A stretch of DNA of 64,000 nt from an uncultured Clostridia bacterium (GCA_934476075.1 CAKSNH010000012.1:1-64000), one strand, 5' to 3'; shown: positions 26,661 to 36,427, counted from the first letter of the stretch. A program made the numbers and translations. The notes: generated by a model not told the origin, from the sequence alone.

Positions 26661-26730
26661 TCGTTTTGATTTTATAATGTGCACATGGCAGTGCATTTTC
26701 AGAATGTATCTGATGGTAAAATCAAAACGA
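26661..26730 (+). promoter_or_regulatory. Predicted three-way-junction RNA element between fliQ and fliR
   Basis: TCGTTTTGATTTTA (26661-26674) pairs perfectly over 14 bp with TAAAATCAAAACGA (26717-26730). Inside are two more hairpins: TGCAC/GTGCA (26680-26695) and TCAGA/TCTGA (26699-26713). The latter is part of the 19-base element also found before motA. It starts five bases after the fliQ stop. It fits no riboswitch class I know. Processing, attenuation or a small inserted repeat are all possible. Confidence 0.65.
26695..26713 (+). repeat. 19-base element, copy 2 (fliQ-fliR gap)
   Basis: Exact second copy of the 19 bases at 20634-20652. Here it forms an inner arm of a larger fold. The bases on either side differ between copies, so the identity is confined to the element. 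Confidence 0.6.
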
Positions 26731-26801
26731 TATTCTTTATTATATTAAAAAGCGTTTGATAAAGATGACGGATTTTGCGGAAACGGGGGTAAGGTTCTTA
26801 A

Positions 26802-27587
26802 ATGGAACAGCTGTCTGTATTGAATTTCGGCGATTGGGCAGGGTACTTATTTTTAATAACGTTAAGAGTCTTATCGACGTTTATGTCAAGTCCGATTTTC
26901 GGAAGAAATGTACCCTCGGTTGCCAAAATAGTGCTGAGCATATTAATTGCATATATGCTTTTCAGCGTGATGGGCATATCATCACCGCTTGAATTTAACG
27001 GAGTGCTCGATTATGCACTGGCGTGTCTGAAAGAGATAATCTTGGGTGCACTGTTCAGCTTGGTTATGTTTATGAGTTTTACCTGTGTATATTTGGCGGG
27101 ACACTCGATAGACGTACATATGGGTTTCGGTTTTTCGATGCTTTACGATTCGCAGATAAACAATCAGGCGAATATTACAAGTACATTCTTGAATGTTATA
27201 TTGGTTATATTGTTTTTTACGGCGGACGCACATCATACGATGTTCAGACTATTGGCACAGACTTTTACACAGATACCGCCCGGAACGGTTGTTTTGGGTA
27301 CGGAGTTTGTAAATGTTGTGATACAGGTTTTTATAAATTCGTTTATTGTGGCACTGCAAATTGCAATGCCGATTTTGGCAGTGTCGATGATAATTCAGGT
27401 ATTGCTTGGCGTTATAATGAAAAGCGTACCGCAGATTAACTATTTTATTATCGGTTTTCCGGCAAAGATTTTTTTGGGATTTGTAGTGCTTATGATTATG
27501 ATACCGATATTTGCCGCATACAGCAGTACATTGTTTGATAATATGTTTACGGCGGTACAGCAGGTGTTTGAAGTAATAGGAAAATAA
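26802..27587 (+). CDS. fliR: Flagellar export gate protein FliR
   Basis: 261 aa integral membrane protein with about six hydrophobic segments. Family features include FLITLRVLSTFMSSPIFGRNVPSVAKIVLS, YLAGHSIDVHMGF and the C-terminal FPAKIFLGFVVLMIMIPIF. It completes the FliPQR channel. The start follows GGGGGTAAGG. Downstream flhB begins 14 bases after its stop. Confidence 0.95.
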   Translation: MEQLSVLNFGDWAGYLFLITLRVLSTFMSSPIFGRNVPSVAKIVLSILIAYMLFSVMGISSPLEFNGVLDYALACLKEIILGALFSLVMFMSFTCVYLAGHSIDVHMGFGFSMLYDSQINNQANITSTFLNVILVILFFTADAHHTMFRLLAQTFTQIPPGTVVLGTEFVNVVIQVFINSFIVALQIAMPILAVSMIIQVLLGVIMKSVPQINYFIIGFPAKIFLGFVVLMIMIPIFAAYSSTLFDNMFTAVQQVFEVIGK

Positions 27588-27601
27588 GAGGAAGTTGAAG
27601 T

Positions 27602-28660
27602 ATGGCAGATAATGGCGATAAAACCGAAAAAGCCACCCCCAAACGGCGAAAAGACGCCAGAAGCGAGGGTCAGCTTTGCAGAAGTCCCGACCTGAGCGGT
27701 GCGTTGGTTTTGATTGTAATGTTCGGCGGACTTAAAATACTTGGCGGGAGTATGGTAACCGGAATGGAAGAAATTATTGTGAGATTTCTTTCGGTTGTGG
27801 CAAAAGAAAATGAAGTGACTGTGGCAGCATTATTTCCGTTATCGATAGAAGTCGGCTTGAAGTCACTTGCGATAGCCGCACCGATTATGGCGGTTTCGCT
27901 GGTTATGGGATTGGCGACAAATTATATGCAGATTGGTATCGTAAAATTAAAAGAGCCGTTTAAAATGAAGTTTGACAGGATTAATCCCGTGAACGGCTTT
28001 AAAAATATGTTTTCAATGCGGTCGGCAGTGAATTTATTGAAGTCTGTTATCAAGCTGACAGTTTTGATATATATTTTATACGGACAGCTGAAAAAAATTG
28101 TGCCCGAATTTCCTATGCTGATGACGAGTGATTTGGAAGTATCTATAAAATATATGATAGATAATATATTTTCAATTTCGTTTAAGTTGGCAATGGCATA
28201 TGTATTTATCGGTGCTTTTGACTATCTGTATCAGCGATGGGACTATGAGAAAAGCCTGAGAATGTCAAAAGAGGAAATAAAGGAAGAGTTCAAACAAACA
28301 GAAGGTGACCCTAAAATTAAGGGTAAAATAAAACAAAAACAACAGCAGATGAGTATGCTGAGAATGATGGCGGAGGTTGCCAATGCAGATGTGGTTATAA
28401 CTAACCCGACTCATTATGCGGTTGCACTGAAATATGACGAACAGCAGGCGGGAGCACCTGTGGTTCTGGCAAAAGGTAAAGATTTTGTGGCTTTGAAGAT
28501 TAAGGAAAAAGCCAAAGAGAATTATATTAAAATGATTGAAAACAAGCCGCTTGCACAGGCTCTTTATGCAACGGTTGAAATAGGACAGGAAATTCCGCCC
28601 GAATTCTATGCGGCGGTTGCCGAGATTTTGGCAGAAATTTATAGATTAAAACGAAAATAA
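27602..28660 (+). CDS. flhB: Flagellar export switch protein FlhB
   Basis: 352 aa. It begins with the family's basic opening DKTEKATPKRRKDARSEGQ and has four transmembrane segments. The autocleavage motif is present in ITNPTHYAVALKY (the N-PTH site, residue about 268). FlhB cleaves itself and, together with FliK, changes export specificity from hook to filament. Confidence 0.97.
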   Translation: MADNGDKTEKATPKRRKDARSEGQLCRSPDLSGALVLIVMFGGLKILGGSMVTGMEEIIVRFLSVVAKENEVTVAALFPLSIEVGLKSLAIAAPIMAVSLVMGLATNYMQIGIVKLKEPFKMKFDRINPVNGFKNMFSMRSAVNLLKSVIKLTVLIYILYGQLKKIVPEFPMLMTSDLEVSIKYMIDNIFSISFKLAMAYVFIGAFDYLYQRWDYEKSLRMSKEEIKEEFKQTEGDPKIKGKIKQKQQQMSMLRMMAEVANADVVITNPTHYAVALKYDEQQAGAPVVLAKGKDFVALKIKEKAKENYIKMIENKPLAQALYATVEIGQEIPPEFYAAVAEILAEIYRLKRK

Positions 28661-28684
28661 TAACAGGGGAGGATTTGTTTAAAT

Positions 28685-30724
28685 ATGAAATTCAGCGACA
28701 TCGCAATATCACTTGTGGTATTACTTGTAATTTTGCTTATAATTATTCCATTAAACCCTGTTTTACTGGATATATTATTGGTTGTAAACATTACTTTGTC
28801 ACTTACAATATTACTTACAACATTGTATGTACATGAACCGTTGGAGTTCTCGATATTCCCTCCGATGCTTCTTCTTACAACAATTTTCAGACTGGCACTT
28901 AACATCTCATCAACACGTTTGATTTTGGGAAACAACGGTGATGCAGGTAACGTTATTTATACATTCGGTAATTTTGTTATAGGCAGTAATCTGGTAGTCG
29001 GAGTGGTAATATTCCTTATCATTATCGTAATTCAGTTTATGGTTATCACAAAGGGTTCGGAGAGAGTTTCGGAGGTAACGGCGAGATTTACTTTGGACGC
29101 TATGCCGGGTAAGCAAATGTCTATCGACGCAGACCTGAACACGGGCGTTATCACCGAAAAAGAGGCAAAGGAACGCCGTGCAAAAATCCAGCAGGAGGCA
29201 GACTTCTACGGTGCTATGGACGGTGCGAGTAAGTTCGTAAAAGGTGACGCTATCGTAAGTATTATTATCACTGCTATCAATATTGTCGGCGGATTGATTA
29301 TTGGTCTGACAGGCAATTCGGGAGCGACCGTGTCGGAGGTTATTACCACATACACGCTTGCTACCGTGGGTGACGGTCTTGTAAGCCAGCTGCCGGCATT
29401 GCTTATCTCTACGGCAACAGGTATCATAGTTACACGTTCTGCATCTGAGAATAACTTGGGTGCGGATTTGAAAGACCAGCTGTCGAGAAATCCGCTTGTA
29501 TTAATGATTGTCGGCGGTGTATTGTTTTGTTTGGCTTTAATTCCGGGTTTGCCGAAAGCTCCGCTTTTGGTGCTTGGTGCGATATTGTTCGGACTTGGAT
29601 TTACTTTGAGAAATGCAAGCAAAACAAAGAAGCTTCCTGTTGTGGACGACCATTTGGAGAAAATGGCAAAAGAGGCGAGAAAACCCGAAAATATTATATC
29701 CACATTACAGGTTGACCCTATCGAAATGGAATTCGGTTACAGTATTATTCCGCTGGCGGACGCTAAAAAAGGCGGTGACCTGCTTGACCGTATCGTAATG
29801 ATTAGACGTCAGTGTGCGATGGATTTGGGTGTTATAGTGCCGAGCGTGCGTTTGAGAGATAATATTCAGATTGATGCTGATGAATATATTGTGAAAATTA
29901 AAGGCATAGAGGTCGCAAGGGGTAAAGTTAAGATTAACCACTATATGGCGATGAATTCGTCAAATTCAGACGTAGAGCTGAAAGGTACGAAAACCACAGA
30001 CCCGGCATTCGGCTTGCCGGCTATCTGGATTGACGACAAGGAAAGAGAAAAAGCCGAAATGAACGGCTACACGATTGTAGACCCGCCTTCGGTTATCGCT
30101 ACTCACCTTACTGAAATTATCAAGCGATACAGCTATGAATTGATGACAAGACAACAGGCACAGGTACTTGTGGACCATTTGAAAGAAACTCAGCCGGCAT
30201 TGGTGGAAGATGTTATTCCGAAAATTGTTGGTTTGGGCGATGTGCAGAAGGTATTGTCGAACTTGCTGCGTGAGGGTATATCAATTCGTGATATGGGCAG
30301 TATTGTTGAGGTTCTCGGCGATTACGGTGCACTTACGCATGACCCTGTGTTACTGACAGAGTATGTAAGACAGGGATTGAAAAGGGCGATTACATATAAA
30401 TATGCTCCCGACAGAAGAATAAGGGTTATAACCGTTGCGGCAGATTTGGAACAGGTTATTATAGACAATCTGCACCAGAGCGAACAGGGAGTTATGCTTT
30501 CGCTTGACCCGAAAACAATACAGACGATACTTAAAAATCTGCGTCCGGTGATTGAGAAGGAACTATCATTCGGTATTCAGCCGATAGTATTGACATCACC
30601 GCAGGTGCGTCCGCATTTTAAACGTTTGACGGAACAGCTTGCACCCGATTTGACAGTGTTGTCGTTTGCGGAAATAGAACAAAATGTGGAAATTCACTCC
30701 GATGGATTGATTTCTTTACAATAA
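28685..30724 (+). CDS. flhA: Flagellar export gate protein FlhA
   Basis: 679 aa. About eight N-terminal transmembrane helices (residues 1-310) enclose the family's cytoplasmic signature VTARFTLDAMPGKQMSIDADLN. A large C-terminal cytoplasmic domain that docks chaperones follows (VDPPSVIATHLTEIIKR, LDPKTIQTILKNLRPVIEKE). It is full length and uses proton motive force for export. Confidence 0.97.
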   Translation: MKFSDIAISLVVLLVILLIIIPLNPVLLDILLVVNITLSLTILLTTLYVHEPLEFSIFPPMLLLTTIFRLALNISSTRLILGNNGDAGNVIYTFGNFVIGSNLVVGVVIFLIIIVIQFMVITKGSERVSEVTARFTLDAMPGKQMSIDADLNTGVITEKEAKERRAKIQQEADFYGAMDGASKFVKGDAIVSIIITAINIVGGLIIGLTGNSGATVSEVITTYTLATVGDGLVSQLPALLISTATGIIVTRSASENNLGADLKDQLSRNPLVLMIVGGVLFCLALIPGLPKAPLLVLGAILFGLGFTLRNASKTKKLPVVDDHLEKMAKEARKPENIISTLQVDPIEMEFGYSIIPLADAKKGGDLLDRIVMIRRQCAMDLGVIVPSVRLRDNIQIDADEYIVKIKGIEVARGKVKINHYMAMNSSNSDVELKGTKTTDPAFGLPAIWIDDKEREKAEMNGYTIVDPPSVIATHLTEIIKRYSYELMTRQQAQVLVDHLKETQPALVEDVIPKIVGLGDVQKVLSNLLREGISIRDMGSIVEVLGDYGALTHDPVLLTEYVRQGLKRAITYKYAPDRRIRVITVAADLEQVIIDNLHQSEQGVMLSLDPKTIQTILKNLRPVIEKELSFGIQPIVLTSPQVRPHFKRLTEQLAPDLTVLSFAEIEQNVEIHSDGLISLQ

Positions 30725-30728
30725 GCGG

Positions 30729-30768
30729 AATATGATTTAGTATAATTATGCTAAATCATATTTTGGTA
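30729..30768 (+). terminator. Hairpin between flhA and flhF
   Basis: AATATGATTTAG (30729-30740) pairs perfectly with CTAAATCATATT (30751-30762), followed by TTTGG. The U-tract is weak, so it is more likely a partial terminator or processing stem within the operon than a full stop. Confidence 0.55.
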
Positions 30769-30824
30769 TATAAAAACTTTGACAGACCGAGTGAATTTGA
30801 CTTGGGTCGGAAAGGCTATCAGAT

Positions 30825-31973
30825 ATGGTTTTAAAGAGATATATTGTTGACAATATGCAGGAAGGCATGGAGAAAATCAAAAAAGAGCTTGGCAGTGATG
30901 CGGTGATTTTGAGTTCAAAAGAGTTGAAGAAAAAAGGGATAAGAGGCTGGTTCTCAAAGCCGCAGATTGAGATTGTGGCGGCATATGATGAAAAGGACGG
31001 ACTGGAAATTCACAAGCCGAATACTCCGCCGATACCGAGAAAAAGACCTGTAAATAATATTCCGGCACCTCAGCCCGCACGCAGTGCCGATATGACCAAA
31101 CTGGAAAACAAAATATCGAATATAGATACTATGCTTAACACGTTTTTGCAGAGATTTGACGATAATTATAACGACAAATTCGCAAATTATTCAAAGGGTG
31201 TGCGTAATTTGGCGTCCAAGCTGCTTGAAAATGAAGTGAGAGAAGATGTCGCATACAAGATTGCCGATGAAGTGAGCAATAGGGTAAGACAAAATCAGGC
31301 AGAGGAACAGGAAGCAATCAGGGAGGCTGTAACCGATTTTATCGGCGAAAAATCACCGATTGTGCTTAACGACAACAGACCGACGGTTGTAATGTTTTTG
31401 GGTACAACGGGTGTGGGCAAGACCACAACTCTTTCAAAACTTGCAACTATGTTTACCATGCAGGAGGAAAAGAGCGTGGCAATCATTACGGTTGACACAT
31501 ACAAGATTGCGTCGTCGGAACAGCTTAAAGTTTATTCGGAGATACTTGATGTACCGCTTACCGTAGCATACTCAAACGATGAAGTGAGAGAAGAAATCAA
31601 GAAATATGCCGACAGGGATATAATATTTATAGATACGGGAAAATGTCCCGACGAAACGGAGTACAGAAACAGCATTATTGAACTTATGGAGATTACTCAG
31701 CCCGATGATATTTACATTGTGGTCAGTGCAAGCACGAACTATAAGTTCTGCGAAAAGATTTTGGACGATTATTCTTATGTGAAAAATTATAAATTTATCG
31801 TGACGAAAATGGACGAGGCTATGTGCTTCGGTACAATATTCAATCTTCGTTCGCTTGCAAAGCGACCGATAGCATATTTGACATACGGACAGGTGTTGAC
31901 CGAGGATATAGAGGAATATTCTCCTCAATATGTTCTTGATAAATTAAATCAATCGGCAGAGGAGAAAGAATAG
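30825..31973 (+). CDS. flhF: FlhF, SRP-type GTPase for flagellar placement
   Basis: 382 aa. An N-terminal basic region is followed by an N domain and an SRP-GTPase G domain from about residue 185: FLGTTGVGKTTTLSKLA (G1), TVDTYKIASSEQLKVYSEI (G2) and TKMDEAMCFGTIF (G4). The G3 position, normally DTAGR in FlhF, FtsY and Ffh, reads DTGKCP here. FlhF sets the number and position of flagella with FlhG. The altered G3 could weaken hydrolysis. Confidence 0.93.
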   Translation: MVLKRYIVDNMQEGMEKIKKELGSDAVILSSKELKKKGIRGWFSKPQIEIVAAYDEKDGLEIHKPNTPPIPRKRPVNNIPAPQPARSADMTKLENKISNIDTMLNTFLQRFDDNYNDKFANYSKGVRNLASKLLENEVREDVAYKIADEVSNRVRQNQAEEQEAIREAVTDFIGEKSPIVLNDNRPTVVMFLGTTGVGKTTTLSKLATMFTMQEEKSVAIITVDTYKIASSEQLKVYSEILDVPLTVAYSNDEVREEIKKYADRDIIFIDTGKCPDETEYRNSIIELMEITQPDDIYIVVSASTNYKFCEKILDDYSYVKNYKFIVTKMDEAMCFGTIFNLRSLAKRPIAYLTYGQVLTEDIEEYSPQYVLDKLNQSAEEKE

Positions 31974-31976
31974 GAT

Positions 31977-32864
31977 ATGCAAGACCAGGCACAATTATTA
32001 AAGGAATATATAAAAAAGCGTCAGCAAAGCGAAAGTGAACCGAAAGAAGAAAAGGTAAAAAAACAAAAATGTGCAAAGATTTTGTCGGTTACGAGCGGTA
32101 AGGGCGGAGTCGGCAAGAGCAATTTTACTGTCAATTTTGCGTTGGAGCTGGCAAAGAGCGGGCACAAGGTTTTGATTATAGACGCAGATTTCGGGCTTTC
32201 AAATGTAGACGTTATTTTGGGGATTACTCCAAAGTATGATTTATCTCATGTGATACGCAGAGAAAAACATTTGATTGAAGTGATTTGCGACGGACCGTAC
32301 GGTGTGGAATTTATTTCCGGCGGTTCGGGCGTATATGATTTACTTGCACTCGGCAGTGAAGAAATCGATTATGTGCTAAATGAATTGTTGACACTTGACG
32401 ATATGGTTGATACAATTATATTTGATACGGGAGCGGGTATTAATGAAAATAATATTCAGCTTATAGGTGCAAGCAATGAGGTGGTATTGGTGACAACACC
32501 CGAACCGCCGGCGATAGTGGACGCATATGCACTTGCAAAAACGCTGCACGGCACAAACAGTACGGCGAAAATAAGATTGGTCATAAACAGAGCCGAATCA
32601 AAGGACGAGGCGACAAAGATTATGGGCAATTTTATCAATGTGGCGGAAAATTATCTTAAAATTAATATAGAAGAACTTGGTTTTATTACGGACGACAGTG
32701 CGGTGGTTAAGTCGGTTAAAGCACAGAAACCGTTTGTGATAGGTTTCCCTAACAGCCATGCGGCAAGGGACGTTGAAAATATAGCCAAAAAATATATGGA
32801 AGTTCCTATATCGCAAAATAGCGGCGGTTTACGCTCGTTTATTCAAAAGATACTTAGGAAATAA
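31977..32864 (+). CDS. flhG: FlhG/YlxH, MinD-type ATPase
   Basis: 295 aa ParA/MinD ATPase that partners FlhF in flagellar number control. The N-terminus MQDQAQLLKEYIKK carries the DQAxxLR-like helix known to stimulate FlhF. A deviant Walker A (TSGKGGVGKSNFTVNFA) is followed by IIDADFGLSNVDVILG and FDTGAGI. A C-terminal amphipathic end (GLRSFIQKILRK) could be the membrane-targeting helix. It begins four bases after flhF. Confidence 0.95.
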   Translation: MQDQAQLLKEYIKKRQQSESEPKEEKVKKQKCAKILSVTSGKGGVGKSNFTVNFALELAKSGHKVLIIDADFGLSNVDVILGITPKYDLSHVIRREKHLIEVICDGPYGVEFISGGSGVYDLLALGSEEIDYVLNELLTLDDMVDTIIFDTGAGINENNIQLIGASNEVVLVTTPEPPAIVDAYALAKTLHGTNSTAKIRLVINRAESKDEATKIMGNFINVAENYLKINIEELGFITDDSAVVKSVKAQKPFVIGFPNSHAARDVENIAKKYMEVPISQNSGGLRSFIQKILRK

Positions 32865-32890
32865 TCAATACTTGCATGGGGGTGAACATA

Positions 32891-33640
32891 ATGGGCGAAG
32901 AAAAAAATGAAGAAACCGAACTATGGGAAAATTATAAAAATGACAGAACGATAGAAAACAGAAACGCTCTTGTTATGTTCTACAATCCGTATGTAAAGGT
33001 GACTATCGGCAAACTGGTGTCGCAGTACAACAAATATCTGGATTATGACGATTTGATAAGTTACGGTACGATTGGACTTATTGACGCTGTGGAAAAGTTT
33101 GATACGGAAAAGGGCGTAAAGTTTGAAACGTACGCATCTATCCGCATAAAGGGCGGAATTATCGACCAGCTCAGAAGGCAGGATTGGCTGCCGGCAAGTA
33201 TGCGTAAAAAGATTAAGCGTATAGAATCGGCATACAGCGAAATAGAAAATGTACAGGGCAGAGTGGCAACAGACGAGGAGATATGTGAATATCTTGATAT
33301 AAGTAAAGACGAATTGAAAAATTTGATTGATACTTCACATATGGCGAATGTGATGACATTTGACGAACTGATTGCGGGGAATGTTCATTGCAGCGGCGAA
33401 AGCATGAGCAGCGACCCTGAATATACATTGGAGGAAAAGTTTATAAGACAGTCGCTTATTAAGGCGGTGGATAAATTGACCGAAAAGGAAAAATTAGTGG
33501 TAAGTATGTATTATTATGATGAGCTTACACTTAAAGAAATCGGTGCGGTGCTGGGAGTATCGGAGTCGAGAGTGTCACAGATACACTCGAAAATTTTACA
33601 GAAGTTGAAGAATGAACTTGGAAATATAGTAAAAGATTAG
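32891..33640 (+). CDS. fliA: Flagellar sigma factor (sigma-28/SigD/FliA)
   Basis: 249 aa sigma-70-family factor for late flagellar genes. Region 2 includes DYDDLISYGTIGLIDAVEKFD and FETYASIRIKGGIIDQLRRQDWLP, as in FliA/WhiG/SigD. Region 4 has LTLKEIGAVLGVSESRVSQIHSK. GGGGGTGA lies six bases before the ATG at 32891. It is expected to be held by FlgM (37715-37972) until hook completion. Confidence 0.96.
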   Translation: MGEEKNEETELWENYKNDRTIENRNALVMFYNPYVKVTIGKLVSQYNKYLDYDDLISYGTIGLIDAVEKFDTEKGVKFETYASIRIKGGIIDQLRRQDWLPASMRKKIKRIESAYSEIENVQGRVATDEEICEYLDISKDELKNLIDTSHMANVMTFDELIAGNVHCSGESMSSDPEYTLEEKFIRQSLIKAVDKLTEKEKLVVSMYYYDELTLKEIGAVLGVSESRVSQIHSKILQKLKNELGNIVKD

Positions 33641-33671
33641 TTATGTTTGATTTGGGAAGGATGTGCTTTAA

Positions 33672-35030
33672 ATGGGCGATAAATTGAGGATAAACGTGAG
33701 CAAGGATAAAATGTCTGCAAGTATGATTTTTGTGACACCGGAGCCTGAGGAAGATGAAATTTCTGTCGGTGAAGTTTTGGCTTTGATTAAAAAGGCAAAT
33801 GTTGTATATGGAGTGAATGAAGAATACATCAAAACTATATATGAGCACAGAGATTATGAACGTGAATATAAGATAGCGGAGGGCAAACCGCCGGTAAACG
33901 GCAAAGACGGTGTTGTCACGATGAAATTCGATTTTTCAAAGAAAGCTCCGAAGATAGACGACAGCGGCAGAGCGGATTATCTGAATGTGGACAAATATAT
34001 TTCCGTTAAAAAAGATGAAGTATTGGCAGAATATACAGTGCCGACACAGGGTATAAGCGGAGTTAATGTGTGCGGCGATATTATAAAGGCGAAGAACGGA
34101 AAACAGGCACATATGCCGATTGGCAAGAATGTAATGGTGGTTGAAGAAAATCATACAATAGTGTCTAAAATAGACGGACTTTTGGAGCTTATAAGCGGCA
34201 GACTTTATGTAGAGCCTTTGCTTTACATCAACAGTGATGTGGATTTGTCAACAGGTAACATTGATTTTATAGGCAATATTCAGGTCAGAGGAAGCGTAAG
34301 AAACGGTATGTCGGTTAAAGCACAGGGAAATGTGTCGGTTGACGGAATGGTTGAGTCGGCAAATGTTGAGGCGGGCGGAGATATTCTGCTCAACGGCGGT
34401 ATAAAAGGAATGGGTAAGGCTAATGTAAAAGCAGGCAGAAATGTTACCGCAAGATATATCGAAAGTGCAAATGTGTATGCAAAGGGTACTATCACCGCAA
34501 CGGCGGTTTTACAGAGCAATCTTGAAGCTGAGGACGGCGTGGATATAATAGGTTCGAGAGGAAGTATTATAGGCGGAACGGTAAGAGCGAGAAATTTTGT
34601 TAAGTGCAAAAATATCGGCTCGGCAAATTATATAGCAACCAATGTAATGGTAGGTTTGCCGCCCGAATTGAGAAAGGAAAAAACGCAGTTGGAGGCTGAT
34701 TTGAAAAAGCTTAAAGCTGAAATTGTGGAATTGGAAAAGGTTTCAAATATTCCGACAGAGGGTTTATCGGCTCAGCAGGTGGCGATAAAGGAAAGATTAT
34801 TGCAGCAGAAAGAGGCAAAGTCGAAACAATTTTTGAAAGACAGCGTAAGACTAAATGAGCTTGAAGCAAGTATGCAGTCAAACACAAGAAGTTATATAAG
34901 CGTGGAGGACACCACATTTACGGGAGCGGTTATCTCGATTAATAACGCTATACTGAATGTGCGTTCGGAGTATAAGTTTACCACGTTCAGAGAAACAGAC
35001 GGTGAAATCACGGCAAATCAACATTCATAA
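33672..35030 (+). CDS. FapA-like DUF342 protein
   Basis: 452 aa. It has an N-terminal domain, a central right-handed beta-helix (VRGSVRNGMSVKAQGNVSVDGMVESANVEAGGDILLNGG) and a C-terminal coiled coil (residues about 338-405). This is the DUF342/FapA architecture found beside sigD in many Firmicutes flagellar operons and also in polar-localisation proteins such as FapA. A role in surface or polar organisation is inferred from the family. Confidence 0.85.
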   Translation: MGDKLRINVSKDKMSASMIFVTPEPEEDEISVGEVLALIKKANVVYGVNEEYIKTIYEHRDYEREYKIAEGKPPVNGKDGVVTMKFDFSKKAPKIDDSGRADYLNVDKYISVKKDEVLAEYTVPTQGISGVNVCGDIIKAKNGKQAHMPIGKNVMVVEENHTIVSKIDGLLELISGRLYVEPLLYINSDVDLSTGNIDFIGNIQVRGSVRNGMSVKAQGNVSVDGMVESANVEAGGDILLNGGIKGMGKANVKAGRNVTARYIESANVYAKGTITATAVLQSNLEAEDGVDIIGSRGSIIGGTVRARNFVKCKNIGSANYIATNVMVGLPPELRKEKTQLEADLKKLKAEIVELEKVSNIPTEGLSAQQVAIKERLLQQKEAKSKQFLKDSVRLNELEASMQSNTRSYISVEDTTFTGAVISINNAILNVRSEYKFTTFRETDGEITANQHS

Positions 35031-35060
35031 TGATTTTGCCGAAAACGGAGTTATAAAGCT

Positions 35061-35600
35061 ATGTATGGATATTATTTATTTGCATTGTTCGCATTCTTTT
35101 TGATTGCAGTGCTGATTTTATTTGCAAAGTTTTTGTTTTCGTCGAGAAAAAAGCCCGACGACCTTATTGTTCAGGAGGAAAAGCTGCTAAGACTGTATCG
35201 CCAGATAGAGGATATGATGGAAAGCTTTGAAGAATATGTCGGCGAGGTGCAGGAGAGCATAACGGTACAGCGTGACGTTATAATAAAAGAACTAAACAGC
35301 ACAAAAAGCGAATGTGAGAAAATTTTGGCGGAGAAAAAAGCTGAGGCGGAAACACCGATTTTCCGTGAGTTTGTGGCAGAGCCGAAGGTTCATGTCAAAA
35401 AAGAGGTTACGTCGGAGAGCATTGCCGAGGAAACAAAGCGTGCCATGAAAAATCAAAGCCGAGAAGTAAAAGTTGACGAAACAAAAAATGAAAAAATAGT
35501 CAGAATGTATAGTGAAGGCAAGGACGAAAACAGTATCGCAAAAGAAATGAATATGACGCTTTCGGAAGTGAAACTGATAATAAAGGTAAATACAAGATAA
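35061..35600 (+). CDS. SwrB-like (DUF6115) membrane protein
   Basis: 179 aa. One N-terminal transmembrane helix (residues about 4-27), a coiled coil (about 40-100), a charged linker and a C-terminal helix-turn-helix-like segment (VRMYSEGKDENSIAKEMNMTLSEVKLIIKV). This layout and the position just after sigD match Bacillus SwrB, which promotes FliP assembly and hook-basal-body completion. Confidence 0.75.
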   Translation: MYGYYLFALFAFFLIAVLILFAKFLFSSRKKPDDLIVQEEKLLRLYRQIEDMMESFEEYVGEVQESITVQRDVIIKELNSTKSECEKILAEKKAEAETPIFREFVAEPKVHVKKEVTSESIAEETKRAMKNQSREVKVDETKNEKIVRMYSEGKDENSIAKEMNMTLSEVKLIIKVNTR

Positions 35601-35664
35601 TTAAAATTAAAGTTTAGCGGGAATTTGTCGATAATATTTATAGACAGTTTAGGAGGAATTGCAC

Positions 35665-36408
35665 ATGAATCGTGGAATGTACGTTGCCGGTACGTCAATG
35701 CTGACAAACAGACAGCATATGGACGTTATTGCAAACAATATAGCCAATGCCACTACGACAGGCTTTAAAGAAGATACTTTTGTATCACGTTCATTTAAGG
35801 ATATGCTTATATCTGCTACAAATGAACAGAATATAGTAAACAAGACAGCTGAGGTAGGACCTTACAACACAGGTATCCATGTTGACGCTGTTTATACTAA
35901 TTTCCAAACAGGTGCAATTACAGATTCTGATTTGCCTACCGATTTGGCTATTGAAGGAAACGGATTTTTCGTTGTGAATACTCCGCAGGGTGAAAGATAT
36001 ACCCGTGACGGCAGTTTCAGACTTAACGCAAACGGTTATCTTGTTACGCAGGACGGCTACAATGTGTTGGGAAGAAACGGTGCAATATATGTCGGCGACG
36101 GAGAATTATCGGTAAACGGACACGGCAGAGTTATGGTGAACGGAGTTGATGTGGATACACTTCGTATAGCCAATGTTGCGGATTTGGACTCACTGCGTAA
36201 AGAGGGGAAAAACCTTTACAGCGGTCAGGGAGCGGATACCGATACAGGATTTACAATACGTCAGAATGCATTGGAATCATCAAATACCGATGTTGTAAGC
36301 GGGATTGTGGACATGATGAAGGTTTACAGAAATTATGAAAGCAGTCAGACGGTTATTCAGACAATAGATAATACTTTGGCAAAAGCGGTTGAGCTTGGTA
36401 AAATATAA
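35665..36408 (+). CDS. flgF: Flagellar hook-basal body rod protein, FlgF/FlhO type
   Basis: 247 aa. The rod signature is MDVIANNIANATTTGFKED near the N-terminus. A central DLPTDLAIEGNGFFVVNTPQGERYTRDGSF domain follows, and the C-terminus is VDMMKVYRNYESSQTVIQTIDNTL. AGGAGGA lies seven bases before the ATG at 35665. Being first of two tandem rod genes, it corresponds to FlhO/FlgF. Confidence 0.88.
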   Translation: MNRGMYVAGTSMLTNRQHMDVIANNIANATTTGFKEDTFVSRSFKDMLISATNEQNIVNKTAEVGPYNTGIHVDAVYTNFQTGAITDSDLPTDLAIEGNGFFVVNTPQGERYTRDGSFRLNANGYLVTQDGYNVLGRNGAIYVGDGELSVNGHGRVMVNGVDVDTLRIANVADLDSLRKEGKNLYSGQGADTDTGFTIRQNALESSNTDVVSGIVDMMKVYRNYESSQTVIQTIDNTLAKAVELGKI

Positions 36409-36427
36409 TTTGAATTGAGGTAGAAAG

